The notes under the pieces were generated by a model. That model saw nothing but the letters and a program-made list of their open reading frames with translations, did no database searches and had not been told where the DNA came from. From Salinibacterium sp. ZJ450 (GTDB lineage Bacteria > Actinomycetota > Actinomycetes > Actinomycetales > Microbacteriaceae), in NCBI RefSeq assembly GCF_011751885.2, contig NZ_CP061771.1:496001-560000 (forward strand): a stretch of 64,000 nucleotides of DNA. The letters run 5' to 3'. A program made the translations under genes and the position numbers. How positions within the stretch are numbered: position 1 is the first letter of the stretch; every line of letters begins with the position of its first letter. This document shows positions 48,294 to 56,858 of the stretch, piece after piece.

Positions 48294-49078
48294 CAGGATT
48301 CCCGTTTCAGGTTGGTTTGTGTGCAGAGCGGATGGCTCATGTCGAAGGTCAGCGCTCGGGTCCAAAGGAGGCTGCTGATCGTGCTGATTCCCTGCTTCTT
48401 GTTCTCGAACAGGCGGATCTGTGTGGCCGCCCCGAACTCCATGGGTTCTTCGAAGCGCGCGAGCACGGCATCTTTGAGAGTCGACTCCGGGCGGTACCGA
48501 GGCGATCGGTAAGCAGAGAGCCAGGTCAGATTCCGGTTCAGCACCCGATCGATGCCAGTGAAGATCTCGTATCCCCATCCGATCTCGTCGCAAATCCGCC
48601 GCGTCTCCTGTGCTTGCGCGCGGAAACGGTCCGAAATGCGGTCGGCCGGCTTCACGTCGTAGAGCACTTGCCGGCCGTTAGCGTGGAGCGCGAAGAAGTC
48701 GGGGAAGTGCTTTGTTCCGTCGGCGAATTGCAGCAGCATCGGCTGGGACGCCAATCCGCGTAGCTCATGCCGGTAGTCCAGCCACATCAGGGCGGTCATC
48801 TCGAACAGGGACTCGTACCAGATGTGCGAGTCCAGTTGCGATTGCCAGTACAGCCCGGGGTAATTCACCTGGTTGGCGTGCTGCGGCGCAGTTCTCGCCC
48901 GCCGCGACAGGTGCAGGTCCCGATCGAGCAGGGTGCGACTCGGTGGGCTCCTATGGATGCGCCCTGTCTCGTCGTACCAATTGACCGTGTCGCGTAACTC
49001 GACCGGGGCTAGTGCCCCAAGGCCAACCTGACCCTGGTTGTGTCTCTTCAGCCTTGACGGGCTCTTGCGTTTCTGCAT
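48293..49078 (-). CDS. tnsA: TnsA-like endonuclease subunit
   Basis: 261 residues. PD-(D/E)XK core: Glu in WYESLFEMTALMWLDY, then HFPDFFALHANGRQVLYDVKPADR, giving E-x-PD-x-DxK as in TnsA. TnsA cuts the 5' ends and makes Tn7 movement cut-and-paste instead of replicative. The C-terminal domain is helical. Start ATG 49078 (MQKRKSPSRLK) is preferred to the TTG at 49132; no strong ribosome site decides it. The gene is the first of the transposition operon, so one transposon end is expected a short way upstream. Confidence 0.85.
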   Translation of the reverse strand: MQKRKSPSRLKRHNQGQVGLGALAPVELRDTVNWYDETGRIHRSPPSRTLLDRDLHLSRRARTAPQHANQVNYPGLYWQSQLDSHIWYESLFEMTALMWLDYRHELRGLASQPMLLQFADGTKHFPDFFALHANGRQVLYDVKPADRISDRFRAQAQETRRICDEIGWGYEIFTGIDRVLNRNLTWLSAYRSPRYRPESTLKDAVLARFEEPMEFGAATQIRLFENKKQGISTISSLLWTRALTFDMSHPLCTQTNLKRES

Positions 49079-49226
49079 GTCGCTAGTCGCTTTCTCGGGA
49101 GCGAGCTTACGAACCACCTGGATCAAGACCAAGAAACGCCGCTTTCAGCGGAAACTTACGCTTTTTGCGGACGTCGTCAATCGAGTCTTGGCTCGAACGG
49201 TAAGCCGGATCAGCCGCTGCTGCTGC

Positions 49227-49242
49227 CCGTGCCGGAATGCAT
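49227..49242 (+). repeat. 16-bp exact direct repeat, copy 1 (CCGTGCCGGAATGCAT)
   Basis: Identical to 50606-50621. The pair encloses the HTH gene and the helicase-associated-domain gene next to tnsA. It could be a duplicated site, a pair of protein-binding sites near the transposon end, or chance. Confidence 0.55.
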
Positions 49243-49254
49243 GTGCGAGGAACG

Positions 49255-49767
49255 CTAGAGGCGAGGGTCTGGTGGGTCTTGCCGGCGGAACCGGTCGCGC
49301 AATCGGGCCTTATATATCTCGCGCTGAAACTCGGGCGTTTCCACGACATCGACCGAGATATCCCCGTAGATAGACGGGGTGCCATCGTCGCCGAGGGGCG
49401 GAAGGTCGTCCCCATCGATGATGGACGCTCGTGCGGCGTGTCGCCCGATGCCGAGAATGCGTTCAGCATCCGCCAGGTCGGCCAAGGTCATGGCGCGATC
49501 CCCACGCAGTGCGTCTGACCAATGCCGGTAGCCCGAACGAGTGCGAGCCGCGAACTCTTTGATCGTCGTGTGCTGCGCCTTCAGCGCCTTGCGGATGGCA
49601 AAAGCCATCTCGTGTTGATATTGGGCTGCTCGGAGGCGCCCCCGATCCACACCCGGTCCATCGGGGATCCAGAGAATGTGGAGCGCCTTGCCGAACAGGC
49701 TCGGATCTTCAGCGTATCTGCGGGGTCGAACTCCGGAATCTTCGCGGGGCTTCTCTCTCGCCGACAT
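49255..49767 (-). CDS. Helix-turn-helix (XRE-like) DNA-binding protein
   Basis: 170 residues from ATG 49767 (MSAREKPRED). A middle region has the HTH order: AFAIRKALKAQHTTIKEFAAR, then RHWSDALRGDRAMTLADLADAERILG, as in XRE/cro-type repressors. The tail is acidic then basic. It lies directly upstream of tnsA on the same strand (about 180 bases) and divergent from the helicase-associated gene. It may repress the transposition operon, by position. Confidence 0.65.
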   Translation of the reverse strand: MSAREKPREDSGVRPRRYAEDPSLFGKALHILWIPDGPGVDRGRLRAAQYQHEMAFAIRKALKAQHTTIKEFAARTRSGYRHWSDALRGDRAMTLADLADAERILGIGRHAARASIIDGDDLPPLGDDGTPSIYGDISVDVVETPEFQREIYKARLRDRFRRQDPPDPRL

Positions 49768-49894
49768 GCCGCTCAGTCTGCCGTCGAACTCACCGTGCGG
49801 GAATGCGACACACCTGCCGCAGCGAGTCGAGCCGATGCTGCCGCGCATGACCTTCTTAGCCCCACACATCGAGTGCCGGGGCGGGAAGGCACAT
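49768..49894. promoter_or_regulatory. Divergent promoter region between HTH and helicase-associated-domain genes
   Basis: 127 bases between two divergent starts. The plus-strand start has GGGAAGG six bases upstream. No certain -10/-35 pair or operator palindrome was identified; an HTH autorepressor would be expected to bind here. Confidence 0.45.
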
Positions 49895-50518
49895 ATGCAA
49901 GCGGAAAAGCTCCGACTCCTGTACGAGGAGTACACCGATCTCGCGAGACGCGAGAACGCACGACTGGAACCCGGCGAGAACCGATCCCTCCGGATCTATC
50001 TCGCCGAAGCGCAACTACGCACCCTCGGAGTTGAAGCGCACTACCGACCAGGAAAACGTGACACAGCATGGGCCAAGCGGGTTCTCGAGTTGGAGACGTT
50101 CGTGGGCACCCAGAAGAGGCTGCCACGTGAGAACAATCGTCAGCCCGGCGCCGTGCCGCCTCAGGAGATGATGCTGGTCCATTGGATCCGCAACCAGCGC
50201 AAGGCGTACACCGAGGGAAGGCTCTGCGACTACCAAGTCAGGCGACTGGAATGCGTTCCGGGATTTTCCTGGGCGCCGCTCACGGAGGCTTGGGAAGACC
50301 GTCTGGCCGCCTACGAACAATTCATCACGTTGAACCACCGCGCCCCCGCATTGAGATCCACGGATCCCGCAGAAAGCACTCTCGCCGCCTGGGCGGCCAA
50401 GCAGAGGTTCGCGCGCCGTAATGGTCGGCTGAACGAGGAGCGCACGAACGCGCTATCGAACCTGCCCTTCTGGACGTGGGGGAACCGTAGCGAGTCTCAA
50501 GATCGCAACGGCTCTTGA
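49895..50518 (+). CDS. Helicase-associated (HA) domain protein
   Basis: 207 residues starting MQAEKLRLLY. Two Myb-like helicase-associated repeats are visible: AKRVLELETFVGTQKRLP...LVHWIRNQRKAYTEGRL...LECVPGFSW and EDRLAAYEQFITLNHRAP...LAAWAAKQRFARRNGRL...LSNLPFWTW. These small three-helix units bind DNA and usually hang on SNF2 or other helicases; here no helicase domain is present. Next to a Tn7-like module it may bind transposon or target DNA. Confidence 0.75.
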   Translation: MQAEKLRLLYEEYTDLARRENARLEPGENRSLRIYLAEAQLRTLGVEAHYRPGKRDTAWAKRVLELETFVGTQKRLPRENNRQPGAVPPQEMMLVHWIRNQRKAYTEGRLCDYQVRRLECVPGFSWAPLTEAWEDRLAAYEQFITLNHRAPALRSTDPAESTLAAWAAKQRFARRNGRLNEERTNALSNLPFWTWGNRSESQDRNGS

Positions 50519-50605
50519 TCGAGGCTTAGCGATCCGAGTTCGGGAGCGCGAACGGGGATCACCGCCGCGGGGCCCAAGGGCCAAGCAATCCGGTTCCGGC
50601 ATTGA

Positions 50606-50621
50606 CCGTGCCGGAATGCAT
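50606..50621 (+). repeat. 16-bp exact direct repeat, copy 2
   Basis: Same 16 bases as 49227-49242, 1379 bases away. The surrounding 60 bases hold related ccgg(c/a)atg-type half sites (ttccggcattg at 50595, aaccggcattg near 50672), so this may be a cluster of binding sites. Confidence 0.5.
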
Positions 50622-50700
50622 TACTCCCTCGAGCGTTCCGGCCCACTTCGCTCGCAAGCTACCGTCAGCGGAACCGGCATTGCGCGAATGGAGGGAAATG

Positions 50701-51351
50701 ATGACACCCGACCGAATTCCGCATCCTGCGCTGGTGTTCCGCATCGACGGCCCCGAATTCGAACCGGTGCAGTCAGCATTGCACCTCGCCGAACTAATCG
50801 GGGGCGCGGCTTCAAGGGTGACCGTCGCGTCTATGGGGGCGCGGCAGCGCCGCAAGGTGCTCATCGAAGCAGAGTCGAACGACTCCGTCTCTGTAACAAT
50901 GTCAATCCACCACGGCGGCCGCGCCCCCGAGCTCGTCAGCGCCACCATACAGAGCCGCGAGGGGGCTGTGCGGCAAACGCTTTTCTTCCTCATCGGATCT
51001 CTTCCCGCACCGATCGCGCTGCAGGAGCCGGAACCGAATGAGATGGCCGGCCGGGTACGGCTTCACACGGTGAGCGGTTCCACGTACGAAATTGACTTCG
51101 CCGCAATGGCATTCCGACGACTAACGGCTGCAGCAAGGGAGACGGATACGGACCTGCCGCAGCCCGTCGCCCTGCGGCGGGACGGACAGCTTCTCAAGCT
51201 TCTCGCTGTTCATCAGCTCGCGGTAGGCCTACCCGCCGTATTGGACGTCGAGCCTCTCGGGAACCCCCGATACGTTGCGTACACCAGAAGGACAACCACT
51301 GCGGTGCGCCTCATTGAGCGGCTGGCCATCGACAACACGGTGGCGCCGTGA
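50701..51351 (+). CDS. Hypothetical protein
   Basis: 216 residues; GGAGGG lies about five bases before the ATG at 50701. It is a soluble protein with several beta-strand segments (ALVFRIDGPEF, SVSVTMSIHH, VRLHTVSGSTYEIDF) and a C-terminal helix (TAVRLIERLAID). No family recognised. It follows the second 16-bp repeat by 80 bases and may belong to the flanking chromosome or another island block. Confidence 0.65.
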   Translation: MTPDRIPHPALVFRIDGPEFEPVQSALHLAELIGGAASRVTVASMGARQRRKVLIEAESNDSVSVTMSIHHGGRAPELVSATIQSREGAVRQTLFFLIGSLPAPIALQEPEPNEMAGRVRLHTVSGSTYEIDFAAMAFRRLTAAARETDTDLPQPVALRRDGQLLKLLAVHQLAVGLPAVLDVEPLGNPRYVAYTRRTTTAVRLIERLAIDNTVAP

Positions 51352-51358
51352 GCGTGCG

Positions 51359-51556
51359 TTGAGCAGGCGGGTGTTAGGCGACCCGGATGGCGACCCGGAT
51401 GTCGCCCGCGTACTCCTCCCGAACGAAGGCGAGTCCCTCGGCGAACAATGGGTCGAACTCAAGCGAGTTGGTCGCCAGCTCGAGGCGTTGACGACTCTCG
51501 TCAAGGATGTCGCTGCAACACTCGCAACGCGCTTTCCGAGTTTTGAACGCGTTTAG
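51359..51556 (+). CDS. Possible small protein downstream of the hypothetical gene
   Basis: A 65-residue frame from TTG 51359 (MSRRVLGDPDGDPD) just after the previous stop. The second half is amphipathic (WVELKRVGRQLEALTTLVKDVAATLA), typical of a short coiled coil, which argues for a real peptide. The ribosome site is weak and the start uncertain. Confidence 0.4.
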   Translation: MSRRVLGDPDGDPDVARVLLPNEGESLGEQWVELKRVGRQLEALTTLVKDVAATLATRFPSFERV

Positions 51557-51578
51557 TCCTCGTCGCCGCGCCGGTGCT

Positions 51579-53819
51579 TCAGGCGACATCGGCGGCGGCC
51601 CGCTTGGTGCCGTCCACTTCAATCCGCATCATCATCCGGTAGTGCCCGTGCTGATCCTGCTCTTGAAAGATCCGTTCGAAGACGTCCAAATACATCTCCA
51701 CGGTCGCACCGGAAGGCGAGAAGTGCAGGTCGTCGAAGATGGAATGTGACCCGGCGTTAATCCAGGAAAATAGCGCGCGGCAGATGACCTGCTCGGCTCC
51801 GCCGAACTTCGCGGTGATCGCATCGGTGTCGACGTCGCCGAGCACCTTGAAATACGTCTCGATGATGCGACGGAGAATGTTCTGCAGACTGATGACTGAG
51901 GTGTACGGGTCGTCGGCGGCGCGTTTCGCCTCGTCCCACAGTGCGGCGTACGCGGTCCGGACGGGGTTTGTATCCGTGAGCTCGATGTCGCTGGGCCGCT
52001 GGAAGTGCTTCCGCACGACCCCGTACACGCGAAGACCGGCTCTACCGGGCCGCGACTCGTACGCCACCTCTTTGTGAAAGTGCGCGTTGTGCGTAAGGAG
52101 TATGACCTGTCGAACGCGCCCGGTCGGCACAGCAATGTTCGCCATCACCCGTCGCACCAGTGTGGACACGGCGTAAAGGACGTCGCTGTCGAGACTCGAG
52201 ATCGGGTCGTCGATAACGACGACTAGGTCGTCGAGTTCGGTGTCCGCCCTTGGGGTTCCTTCCAGTGATTGTGTGAAGTACAGGAAGGTGATGAACGTCC
52301 GCTCACCTTCGCTGAGAGTCTCAGACGCCACTTCACCGTTCGCCCGGCGGATGGTGTAACCGTCGTTGACGAGGGAGGACTCCTCGAGTCGGAAGGAATG
52401 GAACCCGGCCGCGGCGAGCAGACCGTTGATGCGCTCGATGATGGGTTTGCTTGACGTCACCTGTCCTTGAAGTTCCCGGAGCCGCGCCTCGTTTTCCTGA
52501 ATCGTCTGCTCGGTTCGCTTGATCGCGCCCTGGAGACTGGCTTGAGCCTGCAGTAGCGGGGGCATGCTCGCCTCGTACTGGGCTGTCGGACTGATAAGAG
52601 TGATTCGAGCAAACGCCGCCCATGCACGTTCGAGGAGGTTTGTTCGGAGCCGAGCGCGGTCTCGAAGGCGATCATTGAACTGGTGGATGACGCTGTTTGC
52701 TTCCGTCACCAGACCGTGCACCGCGTCCTGTGCGGCTTCCGGTGTCGCGATGCTGAGTGCGGCGGATGGGCCGACCAGCTTGCGGTCGACGGTGCTGGTG
52801 AGGTTGTCGATTTCCCGGAGCAGCCGTTCACGGGCCGTGCTGAATCGGGGGTCGAGATGGTCGGACGCGCTGGGGTGTGCGGCGACGGCGTCGAGATAGG
52901 TTTTCCAGCTCTCGGCCCACGACATCACCATCGCTCGGAACTGCTGCAGCGACCGAACCTGCTCGACGTACCGTGTGTCGAAGTACCCATCGAGGAGGGC
53001 GACGAGATCGTCCGGCGTACTCTGCTGGCAGAACGGGCACACCGCGTCCGACTCGTGCAGGTACACACGTCCGTGCTCGACCCAGTCCGCATTCTGGAGT
53101 TTGTCGATCAGCGGGGCGATCCGCACGTCTGCGCTGCCGACCACCGGGGTTCCAAGCAGGTCGAAGCCAGCCAGTTGCTCCAACGGTGCAGCCGCGTGGG
53201 TGGGGAGAGCATCGCGGGTGACGGCGTCATCGTCTAGCACGGCTGCTTCGAGGCTGAGTGCGTCGAGCGTCTCGGCCGAGATCTGGTGGGCGGCGGCGGT
53301 GCTTAGGAGCTGGTTCAGCAACCGTTCTTTGTTGTTGTTGAACCCGACGAACATTGCCTTGAGCTCATCAGGCACGTCAGCGCGAGCACGCCATGCTGCC
53401 TCCTTCAGGAGGTCGCGGGCATCCGCGATCTGGTCCCGCATGCCTTGCAACGTGCCGCGCTGCGTCGCGAGGAGGGTCTTCGTTCGTGTGATCGAACCGG
53501 ATGGACCCGAGAGTGCGGCGATTTCGGCCTGGATTTCGGCGCTAGCCTTGCCGAGCGTGAACACTCCCGGCAAGTTTTCCGCCTGCTGGAGCGTGTCGTC
53601 GACGTAGTCGCGGTTGTAGACCTTGATGGTGGCGGCAGTCCCGGGGGCCCAGGTGAACGTCGTTCCGCCGTATCGGGTTGAGTCGGCGATGGCCCGGCTG
53701 AGCGTGGTTTTTCCGGAGCCGTTCGCACCGAACAGAATCGTCACCGGCTTGAGCGGGCCGATACGCCCGGTGTCATCGCCGAAGGCAGGGCTGCCGAGGA
53801 TCTGCACGGATTCGAGCAT
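51579..53819 (-). CDS. AAA_13 ATPase, RloC/PrrC-like anticodon nuclease candidate
   Basis: 746 residues. ABC-type Walker A GANGSGKTT (about 31-39), signature-like LSEGERTFITFLYF and Walker B DLVVVIDDPISSLD. A CPFC zinc-hook-like pair (Cys261, Cys264) lies between the first ATPase lobe and coiled-coil segments, as in RloC. The C-terminal region has ILRRIIETYF (Arg650, Glu654) and WINAGSHSIFDD (His692), matching the R-x3-E...H catalytic triad of PrrC/RloC tRNA nucleases. PrrC-type enzymes are held silent by a type I R-M complex and cut tRNA anticodons when phage disables it. Here hsdMSR lies divergent next door. Confidence 0.75.
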   Translation of the reverse strand: MLESVQILGSPAFGDDTGRIGPLKPVTILFGANGSGKTTLSRAIADSTRYGGTTFTWAPGTAATIKVYNRDYVDDTLQQAENLPGVFTLGKASAEIQAEIAALSGPSGSITRTKTLLATQRGTLQGMRDQIADARDLLKEAAWRARADVPDELKAMFVGFNNNKERLLNQLLSTAAAHQISAETLDALSLEAAVLDDDAVTRDALPTHAAAPLEQLAGFDLLGTPVVGSADVRIAPLIDKLQNADWVEHGRVYLHESDAVCPFCQQSTPDDLVALLDGYFDTRYVEQVRSLQQFRAMVMSWAESWKTYLDAVAAHPSASDHLDPRFSTARERLLREIDNLTSTVDRKLVGPSAALSIATPEAAQDAVHGLVTEANSVIHQFNDRLRDRARLRTNLLERAWAAFARITLISPTAQYEASMPPLLQAQASLQGAIKRTEQTIQENEARLRELQGQVTSSKPIIERINGLLAAAGFHSFRLEESSLVNDGYTIRRANGEVASETLSEGERTFITFLYFTQSLEGTPRADTELDDLVVVIDDPISSLDSDVLYAVSTLVRRVMANIAVPTGRVRQVILLTHNAHFHKEVAYESRPGRAGLRVYGVVRKHFQRPSDIELTDTNPVRTAYAALWDEAKRAADDPYTSVISLQNILRRIIETYFKVLGDVDTDAITAKFGGAEQVICRALFSWINAGSHSIFDDLHFSPSGATVEMYLDVFERIFQEQDQHGHYRMMMRIEVDGTKRAAADVA

Positions 53820-54057
53820 GGGAGGTCCAAACGGGAACGAAGGGTCGCTGGGAGTTAGAGGTGGGCTATCGCGATTGCACCAGCATTCGACGCTTTCTCA
53901 CATCCGCATGCAGGATATGCTCCGCTACCACACCGAGGTCTGCGACACGGCGACGGCCGGTGCAGACGAGCGTTCGGACCGAGATGTGGAGCAGCGTGTC
54001 TTGTGCGGTGTGCGGGCCCGTCGGGGCCTCGGCCACACGGAGCGCCGATATCCTTTG

Positions 54058-55611
54058 GTGGTGAAAACTACTGACCTCGCCAAGGTGCGGGCCACGCTTT
54101 GGGCTGCCGCTGATGAGCTGCGAGCGAACTCCAAGCTCACCCCCGTGCAGTACCGCGACCCCGTGCTCGGCTTGGTCTTCCTCGCGTACGCCGAGAACCG
54201 CTTCGAGGCCGTCCGCGGCGAGGTCGAGGCGAAGGCGACAGCCCGAAACCCGGCGACCATCGCTGACTACAAGGCTAGGTCGGTCCTTTTCGTTCCTGAC
54301 GAGTCGCGCCTTTCGCATCTGGTCGGTCTTCCGGAAGGTGACGACATCGGCAAGGCGGTGGACGACGCGATAAAGGCGATCGAGGCCGCCAACCCCGAAC
54401 TGAAGGACATCCTGCCACGCGGCTATAAAAAGCTCGAACGCTCGACGCTGATCGAGCTGTTGCGCCTCTTCGCGCCGCTCCCCACCCAGCTCGAAGGCGA
54501 TGCCTTCGGATTCATCTACGAGGACTTCCTTTCCAACTTTGCGGCTCAGGAAGGCAAGGGCGGCGGTGAATACTTCACTCCGTACTCGATCGTTCGGCTC
54601 ATCGTCGAGATTTTGGAGCCGTTCCAGGGCCGCGTATTCGATCCAGCCTGTGGCTCGGGCGGAATGTTCGTGCAGTGCGCGAAGTTCGTCGAACGGCACC
54701 ATGAGTCTGCGACGCGCAAGCTGTCGGTCTTCGGCGCGGAGAAGACGGAGGACACGGTCGCATTGGCCAAGATGAACCTGGCTTTGCACGGTCTCTCTGG
54801 CGATATCCGCCAGGCAAACAGCTACTACGAGAACCCGCACGGAGCGGTTAGTGCCTTCGACTACGTGATGGCCAATCCGCCGTTCAACGTCGACAAGATC
54901 AAGAAGGAACAGCTCGCAGGCGACAAGCGGTTTCCGTTCGGACTCCCGAACGCTGACAACGGCAACTTCCTGTGGATTCAGCAGTTCTACGCCGCCCTTT
55001 CACCAAAGGGGCGCGCCGGTTTCGTCATGGCCAACTCAGCGGGCGACGCGGGGCACTCCGAACGTGACATCCGCAAGCAGCTCATCGAGTCCGGGAGCGT
55101 CGATGTGATGGTCGCGATCAGTTCCAACTTCTTCTACACCGTCACCCTGCCCGTAACACTCTGGTTTCTCGATAAGGCCAAGATGGGCACGGCGCGCGAA
55201 GACCTCGTGCTGTTCCTCGACGCGAGGCACATCTACAACCAGATTGACCGTGCCCACCGCGACTTCCATCCCGAACAGATCGAGTTCCTCGCCAACATCG
55301 TGAGGCTGTATCGGGGCGAGAACGCCGAGTTCTCTACTGGCAGCGAGGTATTGCTCAAAAAGAGCTTCCCCGACGGAAAGTACGTCGACGTTGCAGGACT
55401 CTGCAAAGTCGCCACGCGCGCGGAGATTGAAGCCCAGGGTTGGAGCCTCAACCCCGGCCGATACACAGGCTCCGCTGCGGTCGATGAGAGCGACGAAGAC
55501 TTCGCCGTGAAACTCGAAGAACTTTACGAGAGGTTCACCCTCCTCAGCAATGAGTCGGATGTATTGCGCGCCAAGGTCGACGCCGCTGTGCAAGGAATTC
55601 TCGACGTATGA
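54058..55611 (+). CDS. hsdM: Type I restriction-modification system, N6-adenine methyltransferase subunit
   Basis: 517 residues from one of tandem GTGs (54058 or 54061); the longer frame to 53623 overlaps the divergent gene. The HsdM N-terminal helical domain is followed by GGGEYFTPYSIVRLIV, SAM-binding motif I FDPACGSGGMF, and catalytic motif IV VMANPPFNVD. With HsdS it methylates adenine at the host sites. The stop overlaps the hsdS ATG by four bases. No strong ribosome site is seen. Confidence 0.93.
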   Translation: MVKTTDLAKVRATLWAAADELRANSKLTPVQYRDPVLGLVFLAYAENRFEAVRGEVEAKATARNPATIADYKARSVLFVPDESRLSHLVGLPEGDDIGKAVDDAIKAIEAANPELKDILPRGYKKLERSTLIELLRLFAPLPTQLEGDAFGFIYEDFLSNFAAQEGKGGGEYFTPYSIVRLIVEILEPFQGRVFDPACGSGGMFVQCAKFVERHHESATRKLSVFGAEKTEDTVALAKMNLALHGLSGDIRQANSYYENPHGAVSAFDYVMANPPFNVDKIKKEQLAGDKRFPFGLPNADNGNFLWIQQFYAALSPKGRAGFVMANSAGDAGHSERDIRKQLIESGSVDVMVAISSNFFYTVTLPVTLWFLDKAKMGTAREDLVLFLDARHIYNQIDRAHRDFHPEQIEFLANIVRLYRGENAEFSTGSEVLLKKSFPDGKYVDVAGLCKVATRAEIEAQGWSLNPGRYTGSAAVDESDEDFAVKLEELYERFTLLSNESDVLRAKVDAAVQGILDV

Positions 55612-56858
55612 GCAGCTGGGTTGAACGGCATCTCGACGAACTTGGGACGGTGGAACGAGGACGGTCTCGGCACCGACCTCGTAATGACCCGAGCTTGTAT
55701 GGCGAAACGATGCCGTTTTTTCAGACTGGCGACGTCAAGGTTTCTGTCCTGCACATGCGTCGTCCACAGCAGTGGTACTCGGAACTCGGGGTGGCACAGA
55801 GCAGGGTCTGGGAGCCAGGGATAACGTGCATCACGATCGCCGCGAACATCGCTGACACGGCAGTGTTGGCCACTCCCGGTTGCTTTCCGGACAGTGTGAT
55901 CGGGTTCACCCCGTCGAAGCAGCCAATTGATGCGTACTTCGTGAAGTATCTCCTGGATGCGCATCGAGAGCGGTTGGGCAACGCAGCACGGGGAACTACA
56001 CAAGATAATCTCTCGCTTGAGAAACTACTATCGTTCCGATTCCAGATTCCGGATGCGGGTGAACGGTCTGTGATTGCTTGGACTCTGCGTTCCATCGACG
56101 CGCTGATCGAGAACAACCACCGGCGCGTGGAGGTACTGGACGAGATGGCTCGGGCCGTGTACCGCGAGTGGTTCGTGAAGTTCCGCTACCCCGGCCACGA
56201 AGACGTCCCGCTCACTGACTCCGCACAGGGTCCAATCCCGGTTGGCTGGAAAGTCCAACCGCTGGCAACGGTCGCCCAGGTCAACGGTTCGTCGCGAAAG
56301 CCCGGAGCGGATGACGTGATCCGTTACCTCGACATCACGGCAATGTCTGAGCGGAAGATCGGCAAGCTGACCTCCATCGCCGGTCCAGATGCGCCGGGTC
56401 GAGCACGGAGGGTAGTCACTCCGGGTGACACAGTCTGGGCAACGGTGCGCCCCAACCGTCGGGCCCATGCGTTAGTAGTCGAGCCGGGTGAGGACTGGGT
56501 TGCCTCAACCGGGTTGGCGGTGCTGACCCCCGTGGCTGTCTCGTCTGCATTCCTGTTCGAGATGACATCAACGACCGGATTCTCGGATTGGCTGGTCGGT
56601 AGGTCACAGGGATCGGCATATCCCGCCGTGCGCCCGAATGACTTTGAGGAGGCCCAAGTGGTCATTCCCGAGGCATCCGTCGACGCCGCCTTCTCCGACA
56701 AGGTCGCCCCGATGCACAAGTTGGGTTGGAAGCTGCGTTCGGAAGCCTCCGCGCTTGCCAAGCTTCGGGACCTCTTGTTGCCAAAGCTAGTGACCGGCCA
56801 GATTGACTTGTCGACGCTGGACGTCGACGCGCTAATTGAGGAGCAGGTGGCGTTATGA
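55608..56858 (+). CDS. hsdS: Type I restriction-modification system specificity subunit
   Basis: 416 residues. Two target recognition domains (about 1-140 and 215-350), each followed by a conserved helix (LIENNHRRVEVLDEMARAVYREWFVKFRYPG near 165-195 and SEASALAKLRDLLLPKLVTGQIDLS near 375-400). TRDs differ from each other, so the recognition site is bipartite and asymmetric. It overlaps hsdM upstream and hsdR downstream by ATGA. Confidence 0.92.
   Translation: MSSWVERHLDELGTVERGRSRHRPRNDPSLYGETMPFFQTGDVKVSVLHMRRPQQWYSELGVAQSRVWEPGITCITIAANIADTAVLATPGCFPDSVIGFTPSKQPIDAYFVKYLLDAHRERLGNAARGTTQDNLSLEKLLSFRFQIPDAGERSVIAWTLRSIDALIENNHRRVEVLDEMARAVYREWFVKFRYPGHEDVPLTDSAQGPIPVGWKVQPLATVAQVNGSSRKPGADDVIRYLDITAMSERKIGKLTSIAGPDAPGRARRVVTPGDTVWATVRPNRRAHALVVEPGEDWVASTGLAVLTPVAVSSAFLFEMTSTTGFSDWLVGRSQGSAYPAVRPNDFEEAQVVIPEASVDAAFSDKVAPMHKLGWKLRSEASALAKLRDLLLPKLVTGQIDLSTLDVDALIEEQVAL

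Larger units (their letters stand above)
41650..49078 (-). mobile_element. Tn7-like transposition module tnsA-tnsB-tnsC-tniQ1-tniQ2
   Basis: Five genes on one strand in the canonical Tn7 order, with overlaps or gaps of 22 to 96 bases. All three core proteins keep their catalytic signatures, so the module may be active. Ends were searched for as TGT...ACA inverted repeats and TnsB-site arrays on both sides without success. By Tn7 logic one end lies upstream of tnsA (49.1 to about 50.6 kb) and the other beyond tniQ2 on the low-coordinate side, with cargo between. Confidence 0.85.

Noticed and set aside
41650-49078. RNA-guided CAST system
   Set aside because: No cas genes, no CRISPR-type repeats and no short-repeat array seen in the window.
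48594-49300. Search for a Tn7 end (TGT.../...ACA) and TnsB-site array upstream of tnsA
   Set aside because: Only weak cttacg-like motifs near 49106, 49155 and inverted near 49200; not enough to call an end.
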